Source of the DNA: Sordaria brevicollis
Taxonomy: Eukaryota > Ascomycota > Sordariomycetes > Sordariales > Sordariaceae
Length of the DNA stretch: 64,000 bases
Assembly (NCBI GenBank): GCA_033439795.1
Contig: JAUTDP010000004.1
Span: 3,968,001-4,032,000, forward strand
Direction of reading: 5' to 3'
The notes beneath the pieces are model-generated. The model worked only from the letters and a program-made list of their open reading frames with translations, was not told where the DNA came from and did no database searches. A program made the translations under genes and the position numbers. Positions 1-11,922 of the stretch are shown piece after piece; the first letter of the stretch is position 1, and every line of letters begins with the position of its first letter.

Positions 1-946
1 CCAGTCCTTGACAACCATGATCAAGCCGTCAAAGATGCCCTGATCAGCAGAGTCGCTATCGGCCTCACCGACATCTTCAGTCATGCGCAACTGGGCGACC
101 AAAAGCTCCTCCTCGGTGAAGCCACGGCTGTTCGTCGGCAAGTCGGGAAGGATGAAGCAAGCGCAGACAGCGATGAACATGGTGGCCGCACCCTCGATGT
201 AGAACAACCACCTCCAAGCCGCGTGTCCCAAGACGCCATCCATGTTGGACAAGACGCCGGCACCGACGAGAGAAGAGAAAGCGTTGGAGATGAGATTGCC
301 GCAGAAGAGGATGGCGTTACGCTTGGTCAGCTCACGGCGGGTGTACCACTTGCTGAGAATCAACAGAGCTCCGGGCAGGAAGGCAGCCTCAACGAAGCCC
401 AGCAGGAAACGGATAGCGACCATGCCGCCGAAGCCCTTGACCAAACCAGTCAAGGTCGAGATGAGACCCCAGATCAACATGACTGCCGAGATATAGAGCG
501 ATGGTCGGGGGATGCGGTTGATGAACATGTTGGAAGGGACCTGCATGAGAATGTATCCGACGTAAAGAATGGAGAGACATGTTGCGTATTGGGTATCGTT
601 CAGGTTGAGATCGGTTTGAAGTCCCTTGAGACGGGCGGCACCAATGTTGTTTCGGTCGAGGTAGTTCCTACCATGATTGTAAGTATATGTTACTGAATCC
701 TAGGAGAGTGGACGTAGTTGAGCTACTCAAAGCTACTCACAGGATATAGATGATAACAAAGTACGAGCACCGAGCATCAAGCTTGCGAAGGAGAGACTTC
801 TCGATACGGGCTCGCTCCTCGGGGGCCATGGTGCGGACATTGAGGTTGGCATTATTCTGTTGTTCGTTGAGGTTGTAGTCCTCGGATGACTCGACCGCCG
901 GCTTCTCGATTCCCGAGAGGGAATCACGGTCTGCGTGCTTGGTCAT
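1..946 (-). CDS. MFS transporter, anion:cation symporter (Dal5/allantoate permease-like) family, 5' part
   Basis: The N-terminal half of a plasma-membrane major facilitator runs off the left edge of the window. Exon 1 is 741-946 and exon 2 is 1-667, with a 73-nt GT-AG intron at 668-740; splicing joins ...YFVIIYIL to NYLDRNNIGAARL, the usual first-helix motif of this family. Further on are the family-typical segments ILMQVPSNMF, a second-helix/loop region with IRFLLGFVEAAFLPG and a KWYTRRE loop. The first 60 or so residues are hydrophilic and cytosolic. The start at 946 is preferred because the upstream in-frame ATG at 997 would add 17 unconserved residues. Family members carry allantoate, vitamins or other organic anions with protons; the substrate cannot be told from this half. 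Family assignment is firm, substrate unknown. Confidence 0.88.
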
Positions 947-3900
947 GCTGGCTGTGACTTGTAGGGACGGATGAGGCAGGCCGAAAAGGAACACCACAGA
1001 CCCAGGCCAGACAAACCAGGAACTGGATGAGGAAAAAAAGAATGAGCTGTAAAGATGGGAGGGCAGTCGGGAGGGATTAAGTATGACTTGTTAAGGCCGA
1101 ACCCCCCAACCTTCTTCTTAGACACGACAGGCGCGATGACGTTCCCACTTTTCCGACTTCCACCCCATCATTCCCCCAATATTCCCCCATATCTTCCCCA
1201 TACGAGTCCACAAAGTTAAAATCCACAGACCGCCGGTTCGTGGGTGTTGTGGGTTGTTCCCCGCATCGCAGGGAACTGCAACGTTAAAGTCTGTGATGGG
1301 TCGGTCGGTGGAACCTGGCAACATGGCGAGCTTCGAAGCCTGCAAGTCACGCACGAGTTCCATGCCCAGGGGTGGTGTTCGAGAGGCGAGCAGAGATTTT
1401 CAGAGCTTGTGTTTTTCTTTTCTTCCCTGCCAGCCTGACACTGTCTAATTGTACCCTAGAGGTATGTATGTGTTAACAAAAACAGAGACTGGCCAACCAC
1501 TCGTCGACTGTTAAATCTGGTTGAACCTCTTTTTTACTCGTGGTCCTCGTGAGCTTATGATGTAATTGGGGTTCGTATCACCCTACGTTGGGGAAGTGTC
1601 TGTCAGTTTGTTTAGGCGAGACCAAGAAAAAGTCAAGACGGGAGCGCCTCTTTGACAGCGCCGAGAGCGCCCCTGACGGCGACAACCGCGGGCAAAAAAG
1701 TCTTGACGACAACAACAAGCTGCACTAACAATTAACACAAATTCCTTCTAGCGTCCGACTCTGCAGTACTAGCCCGCTTTCTGTTCGGCGGCTTGGCATT
1801 CAACCTGCATGTGCGGACATGGCGGGATGCCCCACAGCGGCTTTCTCTTTTGGGAACTGAGAGCGACATCAACGCGAAGAAAAAAACTTGGACAGCAACC
1901 ACACACACAACCACAACGACTTGCCGTTGCTGGTGCCGCTTGCCCGGTGACAACCTCTCAAGCCACAAAGCCGATGGTTGAAATCTCAGTCTGGCCATCA
2001 GTTTCCTTCCATGCAGTGGTAACCACCCATTCTCTCACTTGGACAATTCCAGTTGGCTCCCCGACCGTCCATTTCGGCTCTCATGGAAGTTTTCATTTTT
2101 CTCGTGCTAGAAAATTCTGACCAGGCCTCGACTCTTCTACCTACCCAGATGTCTGTCAACGGGTATCGCGGCATTCGCCTGTGAAATTTCCTCGTCCCCC
2201 GATTCTTGATCGACACTTGCCTCCATATCTTCTCTCCCTGTCGGAGAAGCCCTCCGCATCGCGTGGCGGTTGACCATCAGGCGTAAGCTTGCTCGATACC
2301 TACATAACGTGGCAGTCATTGTCGCAGTGCTGTATCCGTCAGCATTCTGTGGTACTTTGCCGTTGGCACCGGAATCATGCACGCTTTCGGGAAACCGACC
2401 GCATATTTGGGGGGCAGTAACAGCACGGTGGGTGTGCAGATGTCATCCGGATCCCACCTCACCGAACGGAGCCTCAAGCTTGGCTGGTCTTGTCCCGTTC
2501 CGTCTTTGTCTCGGCATTTGTCCCGTTAAGAGAAACACCAACATCAGCAGTTCACGATCCTTGGCTACCCCAAATCCTTTTCTGCTGCCCACAGAGACAT
2601 CTCGAATCAATATTCTCCGCGTCTGACCCCAAAACTCAAATCACAGTCGCATGCCTAGTGCAGAGATAAAGTTGCATACATGATCTGGATCTCACCTCAA
2701 CTTTGGGGGACCGGTCCCTGATGATCCCCTTCGATTGCTACCGTACAAGTACAAGACAACCATTTCCTTCAGCTTCCTCTTCAAGAGGGAAGCAAAATCC
2801 GTCTCTAACCGAGTGCAGGTTGTCGTACAGGAAGTATATATCTAGGCCTCTTGGCCCCCGACAGCGTTGAACCACGAAACGAAACTCCTTCGGTCCGGAA
2901 CTCATGGCTCACCGCCTGAAAACATCATCAACACGAAGCGGACACTCGAAGCTAAAACCACTTGAAACGCCCCCAAGCCGAAAAAGCTCACTGTCCACCG
3001 CTCGACAGATACGTACTGGTCTCGGAACTCGCCAAAACCTCGGGCCGGCACGCAAGGCCTGTCATGGTCAGCCCAGTCTTTCGACTTTGTTATCGTCGCT
3101 TCTTCAGCTTCGCCGGGTTCGTGGGTTGCTCTGTCTGACAACTTGCAAGACGAGCAAAGACGACATGAGAAGGGCTTGCTTGTCATGTTCAAAACCCAAG
3201 CGGCAACTTTTTTCTTTCCTAACCCGATCCACAGTGGAACGCACATTGGCACGTCGTCGTGGTGGTCCTCGCGTCGACGACGACAACCACCCCCGGAATT
3301 CCCAGCGCTTAGGTAGGTTGTTGTTACGTTACGTGGGGGTCCTATGGAGTCCACCATGGAGAAATTCCCCCCAGCTCCGCGCCCCCCGCCCCCCGCCCCG
3401 GTTAACCACGGCCCCACTTCCAGTTCCCCATGGAGAGAGCCGCAAACCGGCTGGGGATCCGGGGCTGCAGTGGAGTCTCGGGGGGGTCCGTGGGGGTTGC
3501 GTGACAATTCTGTTTCCACTTTCCCCCGAACTCAACCACGCTTTTTTTTTTCTTCCCATTACCAACTCCACTGAACCAGCTAACCTCCCCCGTCCTCCCC
3601 ATCAAACCCCAGAAAAAAAGCCTGGAAGGCTGGAACAACTGGGATGGACCACTGACGAAGCAGGACCCAACGAACAAAGAAATTCTGTGAACATCAAGTG
3701 ACTTGATGAGCCGATGGGGCAGCTTCCCTGCTCGGGTTCTGTCCCGGGCTTCGCGGGGGTGCTAACGAAGCGGGATGGTCCCCTCGTTGTGTGCCAATTC
3801 GCGACTCGTTTGCGAAAGCCGATATCACACATTATCGCCGACGGCGAGGTCGCTTGAGGTTCTTGCAGAGGCAAGCGTGCGATACACATTCGTGGACCTG

Positions 3901-5804
3901 CTCTGTCCAGAGTATCTAAAGTATTGAAGAAGCAAACAGACAGCTAAGCGGAAAGTTTTTTGTTCCTCTTGTCCTCAATTGTTTACACACGTTGAGCGAA
4001 GTGTCCACCCATCTCAGGGGTTCTCGGGGGTTTGTTCTGAGCCTTGGCTTCCTTAGACGACTCTGCGCAGACCCCCTTTCCCAGATGGTACGAGTAGTCT
4101 GTTGAAAGATGAAGGGAGCAATGAGAAGAACTGAAAACCTCAAGAATATACCGTCCTCTACTTCCATCGATGGCTGGGGAATTGTTGGCAGGCTACCGTG
4201 AAGTATCAAGCAGGCGTGGAAGTCTCTCACGCATCGTACAGGCCAATGACGGCACTTCTCGATGGGTTAACAAAAAAGCGGTGGACATTCGAGCTGTTTC
4301 ACTCCGGCCTACTTGCCATGAACTCAGCCGTATGACCACCAACTTCATCTCAATGTTTCAAAATGCAGACAACAGCGATGGAATTGTCTTGTGGGATCAG
4401 TTCGCTCACAATGTTATAGACAATGAAGTATAATGGGCGCCGTACCGCAGCCGTTATACACTCCATTCGCTCTGTTTCGAGTCTTTGAGAATGATTTTGG
4501 GAGAATTGTGGACCGGCGACTTGACTAAGGAGAATACCACAGGGTTGGCCAAACTCTACCTAGTCTACCATAAAACCTCGAGGGTGCAGAAGAAGTTCAA
4601 GATGGATTGTGCCTCCCACATAGAACAAGTGTTCCATTCGTAGTTGGCTTCTTTGCTCCTGCCGAATATGTTCGACATCGGCTCTGCGGCCTTCATACGG
4701 AAAAGGAAGTCACGTCTGACCCTTAAAGTCGATTGCTCTTTCTCACCTGACTGCTGCTTGGAGCAACCTTTCAAACTCTGTGGGTTCTGTGTAACTCTCT
4801 CCTGCTCTACTGTCGAACCTGCTACTGAGTGAGCATGTAGCAGTCTTTCGCTCGCATTTCTTTCTCTCTCCCTCATTTCCGTTTTCCCACCCTTGATCAA
4901 CTTTTTTCAGCTCCGTCCTGTCTTCAATCGACCATCACTGCTTAACACACACCAGAGCATGAGCGATGAGGGGGCACTCGGCCACTCTTCCTCGGCTTTC
5001 TTCTTTTCTTATGGTACCATGTGTGTTGACGACGTCCGGGAGCATCACCCAGTGCCTGTTCTATGGTGAGGAAGGAAAACAAGCAAATGCATCCGCTTCT
5101 TCGACCGCAAAGAACCCCAGGACCTCAATCAACTAACTCTCCTCTGGTTTCCTAAATCCGATGACGCCTCGAGAAATGGTTAACTCACACTGAAACCGAG
5201 CTAGCTAAGAGCTATATCTTGCGGGAGAAGTTGGTAATCCATTCATCTTGACTTCTTCCTCGGCGGTAAAGAAGCAAAAGGAGAGTGGCCCAACCTGGAG
5301 GACTTGGGAGCGGAAAGGGAAACCTTTGGTTATAGTGGGCTTGGCGCCAACGCTCCAGTGAGTTCATCATAAATTTCACCACCTAGTTGCCCTTCCAACA
5401 ACCTGCTCCAAGGGGGTTAGACACCGAGATCTCACCTCCCCTTCTGGAGCGTTCTGACGGAAGGAAAAAAAGCAAAATCTCTGTCTCATGATCCCACCGC
5501 AGCGGTATTCATCTTTAGCTGGAGTCAGCGTAGTCGTCTAACGGATGCATGAGCAGTTGGCCGTTATTTTCCCCTTTTTTCTCGGGTGGGCCCGTCGGTC
5601 TACCGCATTGGGTTAGTATGTCCCATCACGGTTGTTCAGTACCAGTGCCTCTGTTATATATTTGTAGTATGCTCTTCCACGACGATGTCAACGTCTTTTC
5701 TCATTCTTCATTTTCTTTTATTCAACATCTGGCCGCTTCGAAATCCTACTCGAGGGTTCATCGTGCCCAACGACACGAATCGGATCAATATTGAACTTGT
5801 CGTT
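947..5804. other. long intergenic region, no convincing gene
   Basis: Nearly 4.9 kb between the divergently read MFS gene and the plus-strand F-box-like gene. Open frames of up to 265 codons exist (2904-3701), but they are Pro/Ser/Arg-rich, overlap open frames on the opposite strand over the same bases, and show no recognisable domain. Several pyrimidine and purine runs are present, including T- and C-rich tracts around 3360-3560. The base composition is ordinary and there is no RIP signature. It probably holds promoters, long 5' leaders or an untranslated RNA; I see no tRNA or 5S gene. Confidence 0.55.
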
Positions 5805-8241
5805 ATGTTTTTAGACAGAAGGCGTCATGGGAGTCCCACAAACCTTCCAGTCGTCGAGCTTATTGATGACTGTGGAATATGCACCCAAAAAATTGATCGA
5901 GATGTTCTCGCCACTGCTCGTAGGTGATCCCCTTTCCCATTTGTATGTTGATGCGCCGTATCTGACAAATATCAATCAGTGCTGGGAGAACAAGGACACA
6001 TGGTCTATCTTGGCCGTACCGCCGTCTTTCCATTTCCCGACGATGAGGTGGTAGACTTGAACAGTTCTAGGACGAAGGTAGACGCATACCTGGACCAAAA
6101 AATATTGGTTGAATTATGTTCCGGGTGCCCAAGGCGAGACCGGGCCAGGGCTGGTCCCAGTACTGGTGCGACCAGCACTCCTGGATGCTGAATGAGGATA
6201 AGCGCCCAAAAAACCCCTACGAGGCTGTTGCTGTCCATCACGACTGCCTCGCCGTTTTCATCCAGTCCTGTCCGCTTTCTCCTCGTTTGGCATGTGAGAG
6301 ACTGTGGGAAGCGGCCCTTGCCCGACGTCCATGGCCGTGGCATGCAGATGTAGCGCCTTTTTGCCAAAGCAGCCAGAATATCATGTGCCCAGAAGCAATG
6401 GAAAGGGTCGCATCCATCTACAACATGCATCAGTTGGCTAATCTTCCGGCGGAACTAGTCGAGCAGATTCAGGCATATTCTCCGGGATATACCACTTTCT
6501 GGGGATCTGTCGCTGCCATGACAGTAGCTTCGTGCCTATCCAATATCACACCCCTTGATGAGCAACATACTGTGTTTGACAGGATATTGTACTGGGAAAG
6601 AGGAGGAAGAATCCAAAATTCAGGACCTGCAGGTCCAGAGGACGTTCTCCGTCTCGAATACGACATGGACGGAGTCCGGAGAATTGAGCGACTTCCACGG
6701 CGGCCTGATTTCAAGAGACTGGAAAATCTCAACGGAAAGCTTGGCTGGGCCATTGTGGAACTGGATGACGAAGACGACAGAGGCATCGCACCGTTTTGCA
6801 AAGACGGTTACCTTCGATTCAATACAAATGGGCATAGTCGTACACACCGAATCTGGAGCACACCTACGCCTCCCGTTTCGTACGAAAGCTGCTGGGTTTC
6901 GACTTGTCAAGAGCTCCCACCATCTGCTCATCAGAAGGGGTATTTGGCCGACCTTGCGTCCGTATCCGGCCTCACTTTTAATTATAACGATGATGATTTA
7001 TGCGGTATACACTTGCATCGCGGGAAAGACATCCAAGCTCTCTTTTGGAATCCTTGGTGCACCCCGGACAAAGCCGCCTGTTTCTTTCTTCCGGTTGACG
7101 GGAAAGACAAGATTATGGCCATTGGTGTACGAGCCTACTGGAATGCTTTGGTTATCATTGTAAGTTCTTCTTCTTCTCCCCGCGTCGTTTGATTACTCAC
7201 CATCCTGGGCCTCGCCCTCATCCTTTCTCTGCCTATCACTCTCAATTGTGAACACTCTAGCCACTTTTCATGCTCTGTGTCGTCTCGTCTCGTACCTCTT
7301 ATTCTTCTAATTTCTTCTAATCGTATCATTTATAGGTCAAGAAGCACCTCTCTGGCATGACCGTCATTGGTTTACCATGCCACAAGCCCGATTTCTACGA
7401 AGAACAAGGTATTGAAAGGGATTACTACGAAGAGTTTTATGGCCAAGGACCTCCGTGTCCCTCGCAAGGCAACGGGGAAAATTTCAATCTAGAAACTTTC
7501 ACCTGGGGCGCAAGAGAACCACAAGCCCTCGTAGTGAGTCTCGCGGGCAGCAATGAGTACGTCACCATGTTGGGAGGATGTCGGTATGAGCCACCCGAAG
7601 ATTGGGTATCTGGCTGGCAGGAAGGCAAGCAACTGTCGATATCTCATCGCTTCCCTCGGACTCTCCCTTGGGGGGGCCTCTGCTTCTACACCCATGCCCC
7701 GCTCAACGGCGTCGTTGCTGCACAGCCGTATTACTCTAGTCAAACACTGGAGTACGACGACGAGGGGCGTCCTTACGAGGGTGATGCTAACGAGAGTAGC
7801 AACAATCGGGACGTCAATGAGGACCCCTACTGCTCCGGGTTCATCCTCCACTACGAGAACGGAGGTTCAAGGGTGGTTGGCCAGGTTCGACTGATCGATG
7901 CTAACCGCAGTATCGCAGGCGAGGTAATCCACATGCCCAAGCTGATATGTCTAGAGTATATGGAAGATGGTGAAGATGAAGATGGTGGGAAGGAGGCCGA
8001 AAGGCAGAGAGTCCACTTTCTAACACAGGCCGATATTGACAGTGGCGGACATCCTGTGCACAAAAATTCGCCTGTCGAACGGTGTCCTTGGTTTGCTGCT
8101 GCCGCGTCCAAAGATCCCAACCATGAATGGAACCATCAGTGCTATCCGCTGGACGGCGAAATTGACTGGTGGTTTACTGAAAAGGATGCGTTTCGGGTGA
8201 CGATAACGGGCGCTGGGGGAGGAGTAGGCGAGGGTAGGTAG
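5805..8241 (+). pseudogene. F-box-like Cys-rich protein, paralog A, with a one-base frameshift
   Basis: Paralog of the minus-strand gene at 9076-11453. Exons are 5805-5919, 5980-7159 and 7336-8241, with introns of 60 and 176 nt; the first intron has a CTGAC branch site. Visible features: a CGIC Cys pair in exon 1, a second Cys pair (LCSGC) early in exon 2, an F-box-like helix (LANLPAELVEQIQAYSPG), a conserved LHYENGGSRVVG block and a Trp-rich C-terminus (DWWFTE). The spliced length is 2201 nt, two more than a multiple of three. Similarity to paralog B changes frame between 6129 and 6166, so one base is missing there: a real lesion or an assembly error. The start at 5805 matches the paralog's length; an in-frame ATG at 5685 would add about 40 residues. 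Function unknown; F-box proteins usually recruit substrates to SCF ubiquitin ligases, but that is inference. Confidence 0.72.
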
Positions 8242-9075
8242 CCAGAAGCTGAGAGGACGAGACAAGCTATGATAAAACCAAAGGGGGGGGGGGGGGGAGT
8301 GTGCGATTCAAAAGTATGTTCTTGTGTATGGTTCAAGAGTCTTGTCAGCCTTTTTCTTCCGTTAACAGCGAGCTACTGTTTCCCATCCTTTTTCACTCGC
8401 CATCTGGTTGTGATTCCTGTTTTGAAGTAATACTATTGTAAAACAGTTCGGTAAAGATTAATTTTCTCCCTCAGTGTCTTTAATGACCATGCCGATGATG
8501 ATGATGGAACTTGCGTGGGTGAGTTGACGTTTGGTTTCAGGTAGTGGGTGAAAGATGGAGTGCAGCAAACACATGACCGACAACCAAATGTGTTGAACTA
8601 TACGGAGGGGGGTCGCGTGAGGAAACAACCATGTGGTGGTAAGAAGGCTAGCAATATATACAAAGGGAAACCATGGGTGGATCGTATCCACTATGCCAAG
8701 ACATGTGAATAGCTTCAACACAATGATCGACTGGGGTTTAACGAAAAGAGACAAGCGATAGCAGACGCTAAGTACATAAGATTTCAGACGTCTTTTTTTT
8801 TTTTTTTTATCTCTTTCTCCCTTTGACTGTATGTCCTCTTTATCGCCTAGCAATGTCTTCTATTGGTTCTCCTCGCTAACTTTTCAGGGTCAAACTTTGG
8901 TTTCCGTTGTTCCGAGTGAAAATGGTCTTGTACAAAAGATGCGCAAAGGTCCCTCTGACGAAGAATATTGGTCTAAACTTTACGCTTCAAAAGACCGCAA
9001 CCTCCCGACGACCATCATCACTGGCACAACACCATCGGCAAAACCCGAAGCCATACATAATGTGACCACAAGCCC
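8242..9075. other. intergenic spacer between convergent paralogs A and B
   Basis: This spacer holds the 3' ends of both paralogs. It contains a run of about 15 G at 8283-8297 just after the stop of paralog A and a run of 16 T at 8793-8808. Short open frames on both strands lack recognisable features. It is probably two 3' untranslated regions with overlapping transcripts. Confidence 0.5.
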
Positions 9076-11453
9076 TTAGGCCGGAATGGAACCGTCTAGA
9101 ATACCTGGTAAAGTTTCAAATAGATTCTTATCCTCAACCCGTATTGCCACCCGCATTCTTTCGGTTGCCGTGAACCACCAGTCAAGTATGCCTTCCATAC
9201 GCCAGACAATGCCCGCCCAAGCTGTTGGAAAACGGGTACAAGTACCTGCGTAGATACTTGTGTTGAGGACACCATTCTCCCCTACTGGATGTACGCCTCT
9301 TTCGATTTCGGTTTCTTTCAGGAAGTGAAGTCGCTGAACGGTGGGTCTTTCTTGGTGTGGCAATTCGAGGCATATCAGTTTGGGATGAAGGATAGTCTCG
9401 CCTATGATACTGGCTCGGTCGTTGAGAAGTCGAACCTCCCCCACCACCCTCGAGCCTCCGTTTTGATAGTGGAAGATGATACCTGAGCAGCGATGTTCTT
9501 CCAAATCGGGGACAAACCCCGTACTATAGAACATCTGGGCCGAGACCACCCCTTCAAGAGGGGCATAAGTATGGAAGCTGAGGTCTTCCTGATTGTCTCT
9601 GCTGGGCAGTCGAGGCCAGGGCCATCGGTGAGGAATCGGAACCGGCTCATCTGTAGATTTCCTCCCGGGTACCCAAGTTTCTGGATCGTAGCGATAGGCT
9701 CCAAGCAGATTAACATTGGTTCTATTACCCTGCAAGCCGTACAGCAGTGCGTCGGGTTCTCTCGCGCCCCAGAGAAAAGTACCAGTGTTGAAGAATTCTT
9801 CGTCGCCCTCCACGAGCCCCCCAGGATTAACCGCGAAAGTATCAAAGACGAACCTGGGGCACGGCAAGCCAATGACGGTATCCCCAGACATGCTCTTCTC
9901 GACCTACAAAGAAACAGAAAGTATCAGAACACGTGACACAAGACGAACGGAGACGAGGGCGTGAGTCGGAGAAGGTATTGATGTAGAGAACGATCGGATA
10001 AATTTTGAGACCAACCGTCCAGGCGCAAGCAGTAACACACTCACAATTATCACAAAAGCGTCTGTGTTTTGTGTACCAATAGCCATAATTTTATCTTCTC
10101 CATTGACTGGAAGGTAGAAACATGCTTGCTGTAGGCCGTTGCGGGAGCCGACTGGGACGCCAAAATCGTTGGTCTCATCTCCACGATGTGAGTGAACTGC
10201 AACAAGCTTTTTGCCCTCGTACACAAAAGTGAGGCCGGATATGGCGTCAAGGTTGATCAAGTGTCCCTTCATGAAGCTTTCAATCTCATACCGTTTATCA
10301 ATCACCCAATGAAAGTTGATGCCACGGTCTCGAGCCTTTACCAAGTTGGGAGGCATGGGAGTGTCCCAGATCGGCAATACTACTTTTAGAGGAGCGCCGG
10401 GGTTATCAAAACAGAATCGAAGAAGACCGTCTTGACAGTATGCCGTTTGATTGCGAGTTGCAGGGCATCCAACTCTACATAGAATCCAGGCAAATCTTTT
10501 ATTCGCTTTTTGTTGTCGTGGTGATTCTTTCTTGCAGGTTGGCCATCGTGGAAGCCGTTCAATCTTCCGAACTCCAACAGGGCTGAGAGTAATACGGAGG
10601 ATATCGTTTGGGCGTACTTTGGCCTTTGGGATTCTTATTGAGCCGCCTATTTTCCAATAAAGTGGTGTGTCCCTAATGTTGCCCAGCCCAACACGTTGCT
10701 CATGAATGGCTGGCAAGTTGGACAAGGATGAAGCCAACGTTAGGGCGGTGACAGCTCTCCAAAAAAGGAGTGTTCCCGGGGAGTAAGACCGAATCAGTGC
10801 CATCAATTCCATGGGAAGATTTGCCAGCTGGTCAAGCACGTAAATTGAGGCCACCTTTGTTATGGCCTCTGTGGACAGGACGTGGCATGAGCCGGTAAAT
10901 GGAATAGAGGGAAGCTCATAGTAGCCGAGGGACCACGGATACTTCGCAATGGCCACCTTCCATAGCCGTTCGCATGCCAGGCGAGGGGGAAGCGGGCAGG
11001 ATTTGATAAGAATCGAAAAGCAGTCATGGTGAGTGGCAACGGCCTCATATTGGTGATTGCGAGCAATGGCTGAGTGTCGAACACGGCATGCTTTCCACGC
11101 CGTGGACCTGGTGCACAGAAAGCACAGATGCACTGGTGTTTTGCGGCGGTCGAGGTATGCGGCTATGCCGTTGGGAGAGTAGAGATAAGTGCCGTAAATC
11201 GGGAAGGGAAACTTGAGGGTACGGCCAAGGTAGGCCATATGCTTTTGTTTTCCAATCACTCGTTCGAGGTATTTTGTCAGATATGATTTTCTCAAAACGT
11301 GGTAGGGGAAGATGACATACGGGCAATGGCGAGAATGTCTCGATCGATTTTCTCATCGCATATTCCGCAACGATTATCGAGCAGAATGACAGGCAGCTCG
11401 GCAAGCGACGGAGTCTCAGGGCGACAGTTCTGGGCTTGTTGGTCGGTAGCCAT
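9076..11453 (-). CDS. F-box-like Cys-rich protein, paralog B (724 aa)
   Basis: Intact copy of the tail-to-tail paralog pair. Exons are 11321-11453, 10045-11258 and 9076-9903, spliced by introns of 62 and 141 nt into 725 codons including the stop. Intron positions and phases match paralog A, and the first intron shares the same CTGAC branch site. Visible features: CGIC in exon 1; LCFLC followed by a W-x2-C-x3-H cluster (possible zinc site, roughly residues 75-95); an F-box-like segment LANLPMELMALIRSYSPG; SISGLTF-like and FHYQNGGSRVVG blocks; a Trp-rich end (LDWWFT). The start at 11453 has a good context (AACAACATGG); the frame is open further upstream. I recognise this as a type of fungal lineage-expanded F-box-like protein of unknown function. 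Zinc binding and ubiquitin-ligase roles are inferences. Confidence 0.8.
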
Positions 11454-11922
11454 GTTGTTTAATTCGGTCAATTTCCTTAAATGATAAACGTCCAAAGAAA
11501 GGGGGGAAGAATGAGATACGGGATCGTTGTTTGAGAGAAGAATCGAGGAGAGAGAATGCCTCGCGTCGAAGGGGAACAACAACTCAAGTGTAGCGGTGCG
11601 GTAGTCGAGTGGGTGACGACTGCCACAGATTTGCAAGCTGCGGTGCTGAATGCGACTGCAGTGGACGATAGTCGGGTCGGACCACGATACGAATCCATGG
11701 AAGGGGACGATCATTGATGATGCGGAAAGTGCGACTCGGTCACAAGTAGGTTAGAGTGAGTGCGTTTGGCACCATGGCAGCTACTTTGTTAGATCGGACA
11801 TTGAGCCGACATAAGGGTAGCGGTAGGGATGGAACATGTCAGTATCATCTTGAATTATGGGTATATTCAACTCCAACTTTTCGTTCCAAATCCACGTCCA
11901 GTAATCAAAGCGCAGAACATAA
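11454..11922. other. intergenic spacer, paralog B promoter and mus-30 3' region
   Basis: A spacer of 469 bases between two minus-strand genes. It should hold the 3' end of the mus-30 transcript and the promoter and leader of paralog B. Apart from the open upstream extension of paralog B's exon 1, I see no coding signal. Confidence 0.5.

Noticed and set aside
2904..3701. 265-codon plus-strand open frame
   Set aside because: Low-complexity Pro/Ser/Arg composition, equally long open frame on the opposite strand, no domain; typical chance frame in GC-rich fungal intergenic DNA.
8458..8853. 131-codon minus-strand open frame between paralogs A and B
   Set aside because: Lies in the convergent 3' spacer, contains the translated T run as a Lys stretch and shows no similarity to either paralog.
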